Assembly: GCF_006175945.1 (NCBI RefSeq)
Contig: NZ_VAJL01000001.1
Coordinates: forward strand, 62,001 to 126,000
DNA: 64,000 nt
Direction of reading: 5' to 3'
DNA from: Chryseobacterium mulctrae
Lineage (GTDB): Bacteria; Bacteroidota; Bacteroidia; Flavobacteriales; Weeksellaceae
Shown here: one piece after another, positions 45,063 through 54,116 of the stretch
How positions within the stretch are numbered: position 1 is the first letter of the stretch
How the letters are laid out: the number at the start of each line of letters is the position of its first letter
Notes under the pieces: generated by a model
Database searches by the model: none
What the model saw: only the letters and a program-made list of their open reading frames with translations
Told to the model about the DNA's origin: nothing
Position numbers and translations under genes: made by a program

Positions 45063-45177
45063 TTTTAGATTGTTTTGAATACTTATGCCAAGATTTATTC
45101 CTTTGAACGAAATAAAAACACAATATACTGAACAACAACAAATTAAGACAGAGTCAATAATTTCGAAAACACAAAAA

Positions 45178-45198
45178 ACCCTATCAAAATGATAGGGT
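45178..45198 (-). terminator. Intrinsic terminator after the sigma-54 activator gene
   Basis: A 9-bp perfect stem, ACCCTATCA with TGATAGGGT, a 3-base loop and, on the minus strand, a following T-run. It separates the activator gene from the kdp structural genes. Confidence 0.8.
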
Positions 45199-45221
45199 CG
45201 TTATCAGAATGGAAATATTTT

Positions 45222-46574
45222 TTACGAAATTTTGTACTCTTCTACTTTTCTGTACAAAGTTGCAATACCGATTTCCAGTAATCGTGCTGCTTCGGTTTTA
45301 TTACCTTTGGTATGATTGAGGACTTTCTGTATCTGCATTTTTTCGGCACTTGCCATAGAAAACGCAGACATTATTTTGGTCTGTGGAGAATCTTTATCAC
45401 TGCCGTATACTGAAATATCTATTGGAAGACTCTCTATTCCTATCTCAGGAGAATCTGTAAGAATAACGCTTCGTTCAATAACGTTTCGAAGCTCACGAAT
45501 ATTACCTTTCCAAGGATGGTTTTTTAATGCTTTTAAATAGTCCGATGATACCGAACTAATATTTTTTCCTGTTTTAAGTGAAAAACTTTTCAGGAAAAAT
45601 TTAACCAATAATTCAATATCAGCAATTCTTTCCCGCAATGAAGGTAGTTTTATTTGAAAAATATTGATTCTGTAATATAAATCTTCACGGAAACTTCCTT
45701 TTTCGATTTCAGCTTCCAGATCTCTGTTGGTGGCTGCAATAATTCTTACATCGGTTTTCGTAGGTTTACTGTCTCCTACTTTCAGAAACTCTCCGGATTC
45801 TAAAACACGCAATAACTTTGCCTGCAAATCTAATGGCATTTCACCTATTTCATCCAGAAAAACAGTTCCCTGATTGGCTTCCTCAAAAATACCTTTACTG
45901 TCTTTAAGAGCACCCGTAAAAGCGCCTGCTTTGTGACCAAACAATTCGTTTTCCAATAAATCTTTTCCAAAAGCAGAACAGTTGATCGCAATAAAATTTT
46001 TCTTATTTCTTTTACTGGCGTGATGAATTGCCTGAGCAAAAACCTCTTTTCCTGTACCTGTTTCCCCTGTCAAAAGAACGGTAGCATCTGTCACCGCAAC
46101 TTTCTGAGCAGAAGAAATTGCAGCAGAAAACGAATCTGATTTACCAATAATACTATCGAAAGATTGTTTGGTATCTAATTGTTTCTCAAGCTGTAAAACT
46201 CTTTTGTTAAGCGCTACTTTTTCTGCAGCTTTATAAACCAAAGGAAGAATGCGGGTATTGTCGTCGCCTTTTGTAATATAATCGAAAGCGCCATTTTTGA
46301 TAGCAAGAACACCATCGGGAATGTTTCCAAATGCTGTTAAAAGAATAATTTCAACGGTAGCAAACTTCTCTTTAACTGTTCGGGAAAATTCTACTCCATT
46401 TCCATCGGGAAGTTTAACATCGCAAATCACAATATCAATTTCTAAAGTTTCGAGTTTTTTTAAACCACTTTTCAGATTACTGGCTTCGAAAACTTCAAAC
46501 CCTTCAAGACTGATGATGCGTGACAGAAGCGATCTTATTTTGGCTTCATCGTCGATAATTAAAATAGTATTCAA
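45222..46574 (-). CDS. NtrC-type sigma-54-dependent response regulator of the kdp locus
   Basis: 450 aa: receiver (about 1-120, Asp53-region VICDVKLPDGNG), AAA+ sigma-54 interaction domain (about 140-365), and a Fis-type HTH (NKTEAARLLEIGIATLYRKV) at the end. Walker A is TGETGTGKEVFA, the sigma-54 contact loop is GAFTGA, and Walker B is TVFLDEIGEM. All elements needed for sigma-54 activation are present. It replaces the OmpR-type KdpE of Proteobacteria. It lies directly upstream of the kdp genes and is probably phosphorylated by the kinase at 35177. Confidence 0.95.
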   Translation of the reverse strand: MNTILIIDDEAKIRSLLSRIISLEGFEVFEASNLKSGLKKLETLEIDIVICDVKLPDGNGVEFSRTVKEKFATVEIILLTAFGNIPDGVLAIKNGAFDYITKGDDNTRILPLVYKAAEKVALNKRVLQLEKQLDTKQSFDSIIGKSDSFSAAISSAQKVAVTDATVLLTGETGTGKEVFAQAIHHASKRNKKNFIAINCSAFGKDLLENELFGHKAGAFTGALKDSKGIFEEANQGTVFLDEIGEMPLDLQAKLLRVLESGEFLKVGDSKPTKTDVRIIAATNRDLEAEIEKGSFREDLYYRINIFQIKLPSLRERIADIELLVKFFLKSFSLKTGKNISSVSSDYLKALKNHPWKGNIRELRNVIERSVILTDSPEIGIESLPIDISVYGSDKDSPQTKIMSAFSMASAEKMQIQKVLNHTKGNKTEAARLLEIGIATLYRKVEEYKIS

Positions 46575-46672
46575 TCGTGGAAATTTTAAACTTCAAAATT
46601 ATAACTAAAATTGAGTTGTTGATCAAATATTTTTTTGAAATTTAAAATGCTTTTAATTATTTCCAAAAAAAA

Positions 46673-46695
46673 AGACTGCCATTGTATGACAGTCT
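46673..46695 (-). terminator. Intrinsic terminator after the OmpA-family gene
   Basis: On the minus strand AGACTGTCA and TGGCAGTCT form a stem with one mismatch, followed by nine Ts. Confidence 0.75.
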
Positions 46696-46717
46696 GTCGT
46701 AAAAGATGTTATTATTT

Positions 46718-48175
46718 TTATTTTGCTTTAAAATACACTCTTCTATTTGCTTTGTTTTTCCATTCAGGACATTTTGAAGCTGGGTCACACTCAGGATATT
46801 TCAAATCTGTTTTTCCATTTCCTTGTGCATCAAGTTTGTTTGATTCTACTCCGTTTTTAATCAAATACTGCTTTACATTATTTGCTCTTTTTTCAGATAG
46901 TTTCTGATTGTATGCTTCAGTTCCTCTTGCATCTGTAGCACCAACAACAGTGTAAGATCCGTTTGAAGAATTGATATAACTTACTGCATTATTCAAAATC
47001 GGAGTATTATTTGATAAAATTTTATCAGAGTTTAATTCAAACTCAATTCCGTCTAATTTTGTTTCTGCTTCAGATACCGTTCCTGTATTTTGATTTTCCA
47101 CAGGGCAACCATTGTTTTCCGCAGGTCCTGGAACTGTTACACATTTATCATATAGATCAATAACTCCGTCTAGGTCAACATCCAGAGCTACACCAGATCC
47201 GTCAACTCTTGCTCCTGCAGGAGTATCAAGCTGTCTGTCCCAATCATCACAAACTCCGTCATTATCTGCATCACCAGCTTTACAAACCTCAATATGATTT
47301 ACTTTTGATTCTAAAACTTCGGTTCTGTAGTAAATTTCCTGCATTGGGTCATGCCACATTAGGTGAGATTCGTGTTTTCCTAAATTAACCGTTAAACCTA
47401 AAGTTGCATTAAAGAAATTATCTGAAGTCTGATCTGAGATTTTGTTAATATCGCTATACTGTGCTCCTCCTCCGTCAAATTCATCGTCGGTAGTCACTAC
47501 ATACATCAATCTTCCTTCTAGATCTACTCTGTTTGATAATTTATATTTTAAACCTGCACCTGCCTGCCCGAAGAAAGAGTTTAATTTAAACGGTTTTACT
47601 TCTGTCATCAGTCTTTGACCAAACTCGTCTTTTTGGTAAGCTCTATAAGCTAATGTACCAACACCAGCATAACCATGAAGTGCCCATCTGTAAGGAGATT
47701 TGTTATCTACACGTCTCATCAGATTTGAGAAGTTGATGTCTCCTAAAATAGAGATTGCATCATATTGAGTTCTTGCTCCGACCTGCATATTGGCAGCAGC
47801 ATTTGCGGGTGCAGCATCTTTGGTATTAAACCATCCCTGTCTTGTTTCGCCACGATCGTACTGTAATTTAAGACCAAAAGCATGGGTTATCGCTTTATCA
47901 ACACTGAAATAAGCCGAATAACCAATTTGAGTTTTTCCGCCTCCGTTTTTAATAGAGGTAAGATCTGCAGACTGCAATAGCGGTACACCACCACCAAATG
48001 ATACTGACCAATCATTAAATCTTTTTGCAGACTGTGTAAAAGGCTGTACATTGGCAGATCCCGACGAAAATGTATTCGGATATTCTCCATTCTTCATTAC
48101 TTGAATTGAATCTTGTGCAAACGCGGTAGCAGGTAACGCTATCGCAAGCGATAAAATTGCTAATTTTGATTTCAT
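46718..48175 (-). CDS. OmpA-family outer-membrane protein
   Basis: 485 aa: signal peptide (MKSKLAILSLAIALPATAFA), an eight-strand-type barrel (about 45-280), a thrombospondin-type-3 Asp-rich linker (DADNDGVCDDWDRQ, DVDLDGVIDLYDKC), and an OmpA C-terminal peptidoglycan-binding domain (VVGATDARGTEAYNQKLSEK, with the diaminopimelate-binding Asp and Arg). It tethers the outer membrane to the cell wall. Transcribed alone, with a structured leader at 48207-48299. Confidence 0.93.
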   Translation of the reverse strand: MKSKLAILSLAIALPATAFAQDSIQVMKNGEYPNTFSSGSANVQPFTQSAKRFNDWSVSFGGGVPLLQSADLTSIKNGGGKTQIGYSAYFSVDKAITHAFGLKLQYDRGETRQGWFNTKDAAPANAAANMQVGARTQYDAISILGDINFSNLMRRVDNKSPYRWALHGYAGVGTLAYRAYQKDEFGQRLMTEVKPFKLNSFFGQAGAGLKYKLSNRVDLEGRLMYVVTTDDEFDGGGAQYSDINKISDQTSDNFFNATLGLTVNLGKHESHLMWHDPMQEIYYRTEVLESKVNHIEVCKAGDADNDGVCDDWDRQLDTPAGARVDGSGVALDVDLDGVIDLYDKCVTVPGPAENNGCPVENQNTGTVSEAETKLDGIEFELNSDKILSNNTPILNNAVSYINSSNGSYTVVGATDARGTEAYNQKLSEKRANNVKQYLIKNGVESNKLDAQGNGKTDLKYPECDPASKCPEWKNKANRRVYFKAK

Positions 48176-48206
48176 ATAAAAATTTTAATTTATTTTTTTA
48201 AAAAAA

Positions 48207-48299
48207 GTAAGATAAGTGTAGGATTAATTCATCCTTTAAAGACCTATCCATTTTCCCAAAGCACTTACCAGTGCGGGTTTCTCAGCTGTGTCATCTTAC
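48207..48299 (-). promoter_or_regulatory. Candidate structured leader RNA of the OmpA-family gene
   Basis: In the minus-strand leader, GTAAGAT (48299-48293) can pair with ATCTTAC (48213-48207) and enclose a 79-base, relatively GC-rich segment. Inside, GCACT-GGTA-AGTGC forms a hairpin flanked by CCC and GGG, and GGAT...ATCC a second one. The block is 30-125 bases before the start codon in otherwise AT-rich DNA. It does not match a riboswitch class that I can recognise. Confidence 0.45.
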
Positions 48300-48591
48300 A
48301 TTCAATTACTGTACCAAAAAATAAAATTTAGGAGGTATAATTTGTGATTTAATTTATAAACGACTGGCAGTCAGCAAACTTAAAACGCTTATTTATTTTA
48401 AAAAGAAATTAAAAAGATAGCTTTTTTAACCAAAAATTTAGAACAATTATTATAATTTAAGACCATCAATTTTTAATCCAGATAAAGTCAAAAAATTACG
48501 GATAAAACAGTAGATATAATTAATATTGTAAAACTTTAAATCAGATTGTGATTTAAAATACTGTTGTCGTAAAAAAACACCTATTTTAAGA
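48300..48591. other. AT-rich gap upstream of the OmpA leader
   Basis: About 290 bases between the LytTR gene and the leader RNA. A TATTTTTTG near 48320 on the minus strand is one base longer than TAnnTTTG and may be the -7 element of the OmpA promoter. Nothing else was seen. Confidence 0.35.
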
Positions 48592-49356
48592 TTAATTTGA
48601 CATCCAATGCAAAAAATCGGTAATCTGTCTTTTGCTGACAAATACATCTGAATTAATTTCCGGTGCGGGAGAAAGTTTCAATTCAATTTTTTGGCTAGAG
48701 TGTTTTATGATTTCTACAATTGCCTCTTTATTGATGATAAACTTGCGGTTGATTTTAAAAAAAAGTGGCGGAGTTAATTTTTGGATGATATCTTTAATGG
48801 TATCATCATAAATATAAGTTCTGTTATCTGTGGTTGTTAAGAAAAGATATTTTCCGGATGCAAAAAAATAAGCTGTACCTTTTTCATCTACCGATCTTAT
48901 TTTATTACCGTCTGTTACGATGAAGTGCTTCATCTTTTCGGAATCATTAGCTTTATATAAAGAAGAAATAGACTTCAGTACAGGTTCAGGATCGAAGTTA
49001 CCTTTTATAGAAATAAATTTTTGTAATGCTTTATGCAGATCTTCTTCTTCAAAAGGTTTCAAAAGATAATCAATAGTAAAATGTTTGAAAACACGCATCG
49101 CATATTCATCAAAAGCGGTAATGAAAATAATCGGTGTGAAAAGCTCTACCTGTTCGAAAATTTCGAGACTCATGCCATCACCAAGGTGAATATCCATAAA
49201 GATAAGATCTGCAGAATCATTTTTGAAAAAATCAATAGCCTGCTTTTTTGAACGAAGAATCACCGTCTCTGTAACAGGAACGATGCTTTGTTTATCTAAA
49301 AGATCTTTCAGATAATTAACCGCCAATAACTCATCTTCTATGATTGCAATCTTCAT
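48592..49356 (-). CDS. LytTR-family response regulator
   Basis: 254 aa from the ATG at 49356 (MKIAIIEDELLAVNYLKDLL); an upstream TTG would add 15 unrelated residues. The receiver covers 1-120 (Asp in LIFMDIHLGDGMSLE, Lys-Pro in DYLLKPFEEED). The DNA-binding LytTR domain covers about 150-250 (FFKINRKFIINKEAIVEI). It is the last gene of a same-strand block with SusD, SusC, metalloprotease and LytS-type kinase genes, and is the natural partner of that kinase. Confidence 0.93.
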   Translation of the reverse strand: MKIAIIEDELLAVNYLKDLLDKQSIVPVTETVILRSKKQAIDFFKNDSADLIFMDIHLGDGMSLEIFEQVELFTPIIFITAFDEYAMRVFKHFTIDYLLKPFEEEDLHKALQKFISIKGNFDPEPVLKSISSLYKANDSEKMKHFIVTDGNKIRSVDEKGTAYFFASGKYLFLTTTDNRTYIYDDTIKDIIQKLTPPLFFKINRKFIINKEAIVEIIKHSSQKIELKLSPAPEINSDVFVSKRQITDFLHWMSN

Positions 49357-49436
49357 AACATTGCAAAAATACAAAAAAACCGCTAAAACAATCAAGTTCA
49401 AGCGGTTTCGGGGTTGTTAATATGAATGTTAAATTT

Positions 49437-50756
49437 TTATAAGTTTGGATTGTTCTTCTTAGCACTTTTCGGGAACTCTATCGTGTATCTTACATCATTT
49501 TGCTGAAGAATATATTCCTGTCCGTTGACGTTATGAATGATTTTTTTCTGATTTAATCTTCTTAAATCAAACCAACGTTGTCCTTCCAAAGCAAATTCTC
49601 TGAATCTTTCATCCATCATAAAACTCATGAATTCTGTAGCATTCATTGCATTTACCTCAGTTTGAATAGATGTAAATCCGGCTGGAGTGTATCTGTTTTT
49701 TAAAACTTTAAGCAACGCTTCTTTAGCTTCATCCAATCTGTTTAACTTTACCAAAGCTTCAGATTTTATAAAGTATAATTCTGCAGTTCTGAAAGAAACT
49801 CTGAAATCTGAACTTCCGCCTTTGATGATCTTATATTTGCTGCCATTTTTTTGGAAATAAATTCCAAATCTTTTGTCGGTGGCTGTATTGTATTTTGCAA
49901 GTAGATCTGCAGAAGCATACGATATATTCTGTACTGCGCTGTTGAAAGCATTATCTAAAGCCATGATAGATTCTACCGACGTAAAATGATTAGGAGCCTG
50001 ACTAGAAGTATTTAAATTACTTAAATCTCCTTTAATTGCCATTGCCTGATTTGCATAATCTAACGCTTTGTTCCAATCTCCTTGATAAAGAGCTGTTTTT
50101 GCCTGAAAAGCCAATAACGAAACTTTAGAAAATCTATAGTTAATCGGTGAAGTCTGCTTCTGCTCGATCATCATCTGTTCTGCTTTTTTGATATCTGCAT
50201 GAACCTGATCATAAACTTCCTGTACACTTGAAGGCTTCAAAACTTGCTCAAGATCGATTTCCAAATTAATAGGAACTCCTCTATCCTGAGATGCTGTAGC
50301 TGCATTGTACGGTTTACCGTATAAATTAACCATATCAAAATAAACATATGCACGAAGCGCATAAGCTTCTGCCAAAATCTGCTGTTTTTCAGAAGAATCT
50401 GTCATTGTTTTGCTTCCTTCGTTGATGATCTGATTCAGATAAAAAATCACCGAATAAAAACTTACCCAAGGAAACTCAATCGTTGATTGGTCGTTGTTGC
50501 TATCTTTCCACATCGCGATTTCACGGTAAGCGATGAAGTCACTTGTATTTTCATCTACATTAAGCTCATCTGTACGAAGCGAGACTAAAGATTTATGAAT
50601 AGGGTATTTTGAATACGCAGAAGTCAATACTTTACGGTAATCTTCAACAGTAACAGGGATGATCTTCCCTTCCGGCTGTATATCTAGAAAACGATCGCAT
50701 CCTATACTGGAAAAACTTAATGCTGCAACCGCAATGAATGTTGTAAATTTTCTCAT
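49437..50756 (-). CDS. SusD/RagB-family outer-membrane lipoprotein
   Basis: 439 aa with a lipoprotein signal (lipobox SSIGC) and the family start CDRFLDIQPEGKIIP. TPR-like helices and the conserved ending REFALEGQRWFDLRRLN are visible. SusD/RagB proteins sit as a lid over a SusC barrel and capture the nutrient. It starts 12 bp behind the SusC gene. The gene is intact although its SusC partner carries a stop codon. Confidence 0.93.
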   Translation of the reverse strand: MRKFTTFIAVAALSFSSIGCDRFLDIQPEGKIIPVTVEDYRKVLTSAYSKYPIHKSLVSLRTDELNVDENTSDFIAYREIAMWKDSNNDQSTIEFPWVSFYSVIFYLNQIINEGSKTMTDSSEKQQILAEAYALRAYVYFDMVNLYGKPYNAATASQDRGVPINLEIDLEQVLKPSSVQEVYDQVHADIKKAEQMMIEQKQTSPINYRFSKVSLLAFQAKTALYQGDWNKALDYANQAMAIKGDLSNLNTSSQAPNHFTSVESIMALDNAFNSAVQNISYASADLLAKYNTATDKRFGIYFQKNGSKYKIIKGGSSDFRVSFRTAELYFIKSEALVKLNRLDEAKEALLKVLKNRYTPAGFTSIQTEVNAMNATEFMSFMMDERFREFALEGQRWFDLRRLNQKKIIHNVNGQEYILQQNDVRYTIEFPKSAKKNNPNL

Positions 50757-50768
50757 GTTTTTTAAATT

Positions 50769-53700
50769 TTAAAAAGAAACATTAAATCCTACTGTAACCG
50801 ATTTTGTGATAGGCTGTGCATAAATATTACCATACGTTTCAGGATCGAAATACCCTTTATATCCATTACTGAAAACAAATAAGTTACGACCTTCTACACT
50901 TAGTCTCAAGGCACTGATTCCCATCGGACTTGTAAATTCTTTAGGCAAAGTATATCCTAAACGAATACTGCTGATTCTTAAATAACTGATTTCTTTTGCC
51001 CAAATATCAAGAAGACTGTAAGCATTAGAACGGTTATCAGAAAGCCATTTATTACCCATCCAACCAGGATTTGTTTCCATATCCGGACTTGTAATTCCCG
51101 GAAGTGAACCACCTGCGTTGTAAATATCTTTGGTATAATTTCTTCCTCTATCCAGCTCCATTCCACGGTAAGAAGGTGTTTGCAATACCGTTTGTTTTAT
51201 ATTAAAAGTAGCAGAAACGGTAAAATCGAAATTACTGATCTTAAAGGTGTTGATAATACCTCCTGTAAACTTCGGATCTCTGTCACCAACATAAGTGAAA
51301 AGGCTTCTCAGTTCTGCATTTGAAAGTTTAGAATCTACCAATTGACCAGGAAGGAAATCTGCATACACATCATATAATGCGAAGAAATCTTCAATTTTCA
51401 CTTTTTCATTTCCTTTCCAAAACATTGGGTTTCCGTTCTCGTCCATTCCTGCAGTTTTCAATGCAAAAACAGCGTTTACCGGAAGACCTTCTCTTGACGG
51501 AAGCAATGCATTGTCACGAGGTTGCTCGCTAATTACATTACTCTTGTTGTGTGCAAAGTTGATCGTAGTTGACCATTTGAAATTATCTTTGTTGATGTTT
51601 TTGGTAGAAACAGCCAATTCAAATCCCTTGTTGGTTAAACTACCCCAGTTCATCATCGTATATTCAAAACCTGTTTCCAATGGAGTTTCTTTCATGCTGA
51701 TCATATCTGTTCCTTTTCTGTTGTAAACATCAGCAGTAAGGTTGATACGATTGTTGAAAACTCCTAAATCAAGACCAAAATTCACGTTAGTCGTTTTTTC
51801 CCAACGAAGTTTATCGTTTGGAGGACTTATTACGTTAATAATATTTTCTTTTCCACCCGGAAGAATAGTCGAATCACTGTATTCACCAATAAAGAACGGT
51901 GACGTGTTGCGGTCAATATTTCCCTGCAAACCATAAGAAGCTCTTAATCTAAGGTTAGAAATAGCAGAAAGATTCTTCATAAAATCCTCTTTCGACACCA
52001 ACCAAGATCCAGAAACTGCCCATATTGGAAGATATTTGTACTTTTTATTTACTCCGAATAAATTGGTACCGTCATATCTCACACTTCCAAAGAAGGTATA
52101 TTTCTAATCATAAGTATAAGAAGCCGTTGCAAACATTGAAGCATACGCATTCTCAATCGGAGGCATTTCTCTGTAAGTTTCATACTTTCTTTCAGCTGCA
52201 AAATTCGAACTTGGAAAAACAATAGCCGTTGATCTTCTTGTTACAGAATCATAACCGAAAGCTCTTGTAACTGTAGTGTTATCTTCAGTTTTACGAAGTT
52301 CAGTTCCTACCATCAAATCGATCTCGTGTACCGAATTAATTTTTGTGCTGTAGCTTCCCTGTAATTTCCAGTTGTATTGGAAGAAACTATTATCCCAGTT
52401 TTGTTTTACTCCACCATCCGGTAAAAAGTAACGGTATGCGCCATCTTTGTAATAACGTGTTCCCTCTTTCATCTTTCTTGTGAAATAGGTATTTTCTGCT
52501 GCAAATTTCTCTGTCTTATTACCGTCATACTGAAGGCCTAACTGTGAAGTTATTTTCAGACCTTTTGCCAGTTTATAATCTAAATCGAAAATCGCTTTTA
52601 ATGATTGATTTTTCAACGTATAACTTGTATTTTCTCTTTCTTCTAAAAAGTTGAAAGGAATGTATCTGTCTTCAAAACCATCGATATCCTTATCATATCT
52701 GTAACTTCCGTCTGCATTGTAAGGACTCAAATATGGATTGGCATTTCTTGAATAGTTGATCGGACTGATAGAGGCATCTGCATCTGTAACAAATGATGTT
52801 CTCTCACTTTGTGTACCAAAAACTGACACTCCAAAATTAAGTTTATCATTTATTTTATAATTGTTTTTTAACGTCAAATTATAACGTTCGAAACCAGTTC
52901 CAATCGTTGTTCCTTCTTCATCATAATATCCTAAAGAGAAATAATAATCTGAACGGTCACTACCTCCGGAAATACTTACTCCATACTGTTTGTTGATAGC
53001 ATTTTGATACAATAATTTCCCCCAGTCTGTATTGCTGTTTCTTAACCCATCGATTTGCTGACGTGTCAACATATTTAAAGCTCCTAAACCTCCGTTTCTA
53101 TACGCATCAAGCTGTCCGTTTTGAGTTAAGATCCTCATCACTTCCCCTTTATCAGTACGATATGTTAAGTCGGTACGATTGGCAAGCATTAATTCTAGAT
53201 CTACTTTTTCGGAAGCATTTAAAAGATTAAGTTTACCAAAATCTGGACGCGCAGTAATAAAAGTATCTGCTGAGAAATTAACTCTTAAACTTCCTTTTTT
53301 TCCTTTTTTAGTGGTAATTGAAATAACTCCATTTGCAGCTCTTGCTCCATAAATAGCTGTAGCAGCAGCATCTTTTAGAATGGTAATATCTTCAATATCA
53401 TTAGGATTTAATCCTGCAATAGAAAAATTCTGAAGCTGATCGATATTATCTTTATCACTAAAATTAGGCACATCATTTCCTTCCAACGGAAGACCATCAA
53501 TTACCCAAAGTGGATCTTGAGGCCCCGAAAGCGAAGCTGTACCACGAATTCTGATTTTTGCCGGACTTCCGGGAGCTCCTGTTTCCGGTGTAACGGCAAC
53601 TCCAGCAATTTGTCCTGCCAATAATTGATCTACACTGGCAACACCAGCTTGCTGAATATCGTTCATCTTCACTGTAGTTACGGCGGAAGTTTGCTTACGT

Positions 53701-54110
53701 TTTTCAATTTTCTGATATCCGGTGATAATTACTTCCTGAATATTATTTTTTTCTGGAATATCGTCACTTACAACAGGAATCAAAGTAATATTATAACTAG
53801 TTTGCCCTTCGTAAATCTGAATTATTTTAGGTTCATATCCAAGATAACTTACCGTTACAGATTTTGTATCTGCAGGGATTTCTAAAGTAAAATTTCCGTT
53901 CTTATCTGTGATGGTACCGATAGAAACACTTTCAATAATTCCGGTCTGATTCGTTTTTGTAGAAACAGACTGTGTTTCAATTTTTATAGATGCTCCTGCG
54001 ATTACTTTTGAAGTATCTCCGTCATCAATTTTTCCGGTAATGGTTTTCTTTTCCTGGGCTAATGCAATCTGAGCCGCCAAAAGAGGTAAAAGTATAAATG
54101 CTTTTTTCAT
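50769..54110 (-). pseudogene. SusC/RagA-family TonB-linked receptor interrupted by an in-frame TAG
   Basis: The gene would encode about 1113 aa: signal peptide (MKKAFILLPLLAAQIALAQ), carboxypeptidase-regulatory-like domain, TonB-box region, plug (VIITGYQKIEKRKQTSAVTT, LWVIDGLPLEGND) and barrel. After residue 668 (MFATASYTYD) a TAG at 52106-52104 stops translation. The same frame continues KYTFFGSVRYDGTNLFG for 437 more residues of normal barrel. One base change of AAG, CAG or GAG to TAG explains it. No frameshift or other damage is seen, so the lesion looks recent or is a sequence error. The truncated product would lack much of the barrel. Confidence 0.92.
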
Positions 54111-54116
54111 AACTGA

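Noticed and set aside
48207..48299. TPP or cobalamin riboswitch in the OmpA leader
   Set aside because: CTGAGA plus ACCC recalls the TPP aptamer and CCCGCACTGGTAA recalls cobalamin elements, but the remaining conserved blocks are absent and the gene is not related to either vitamin.
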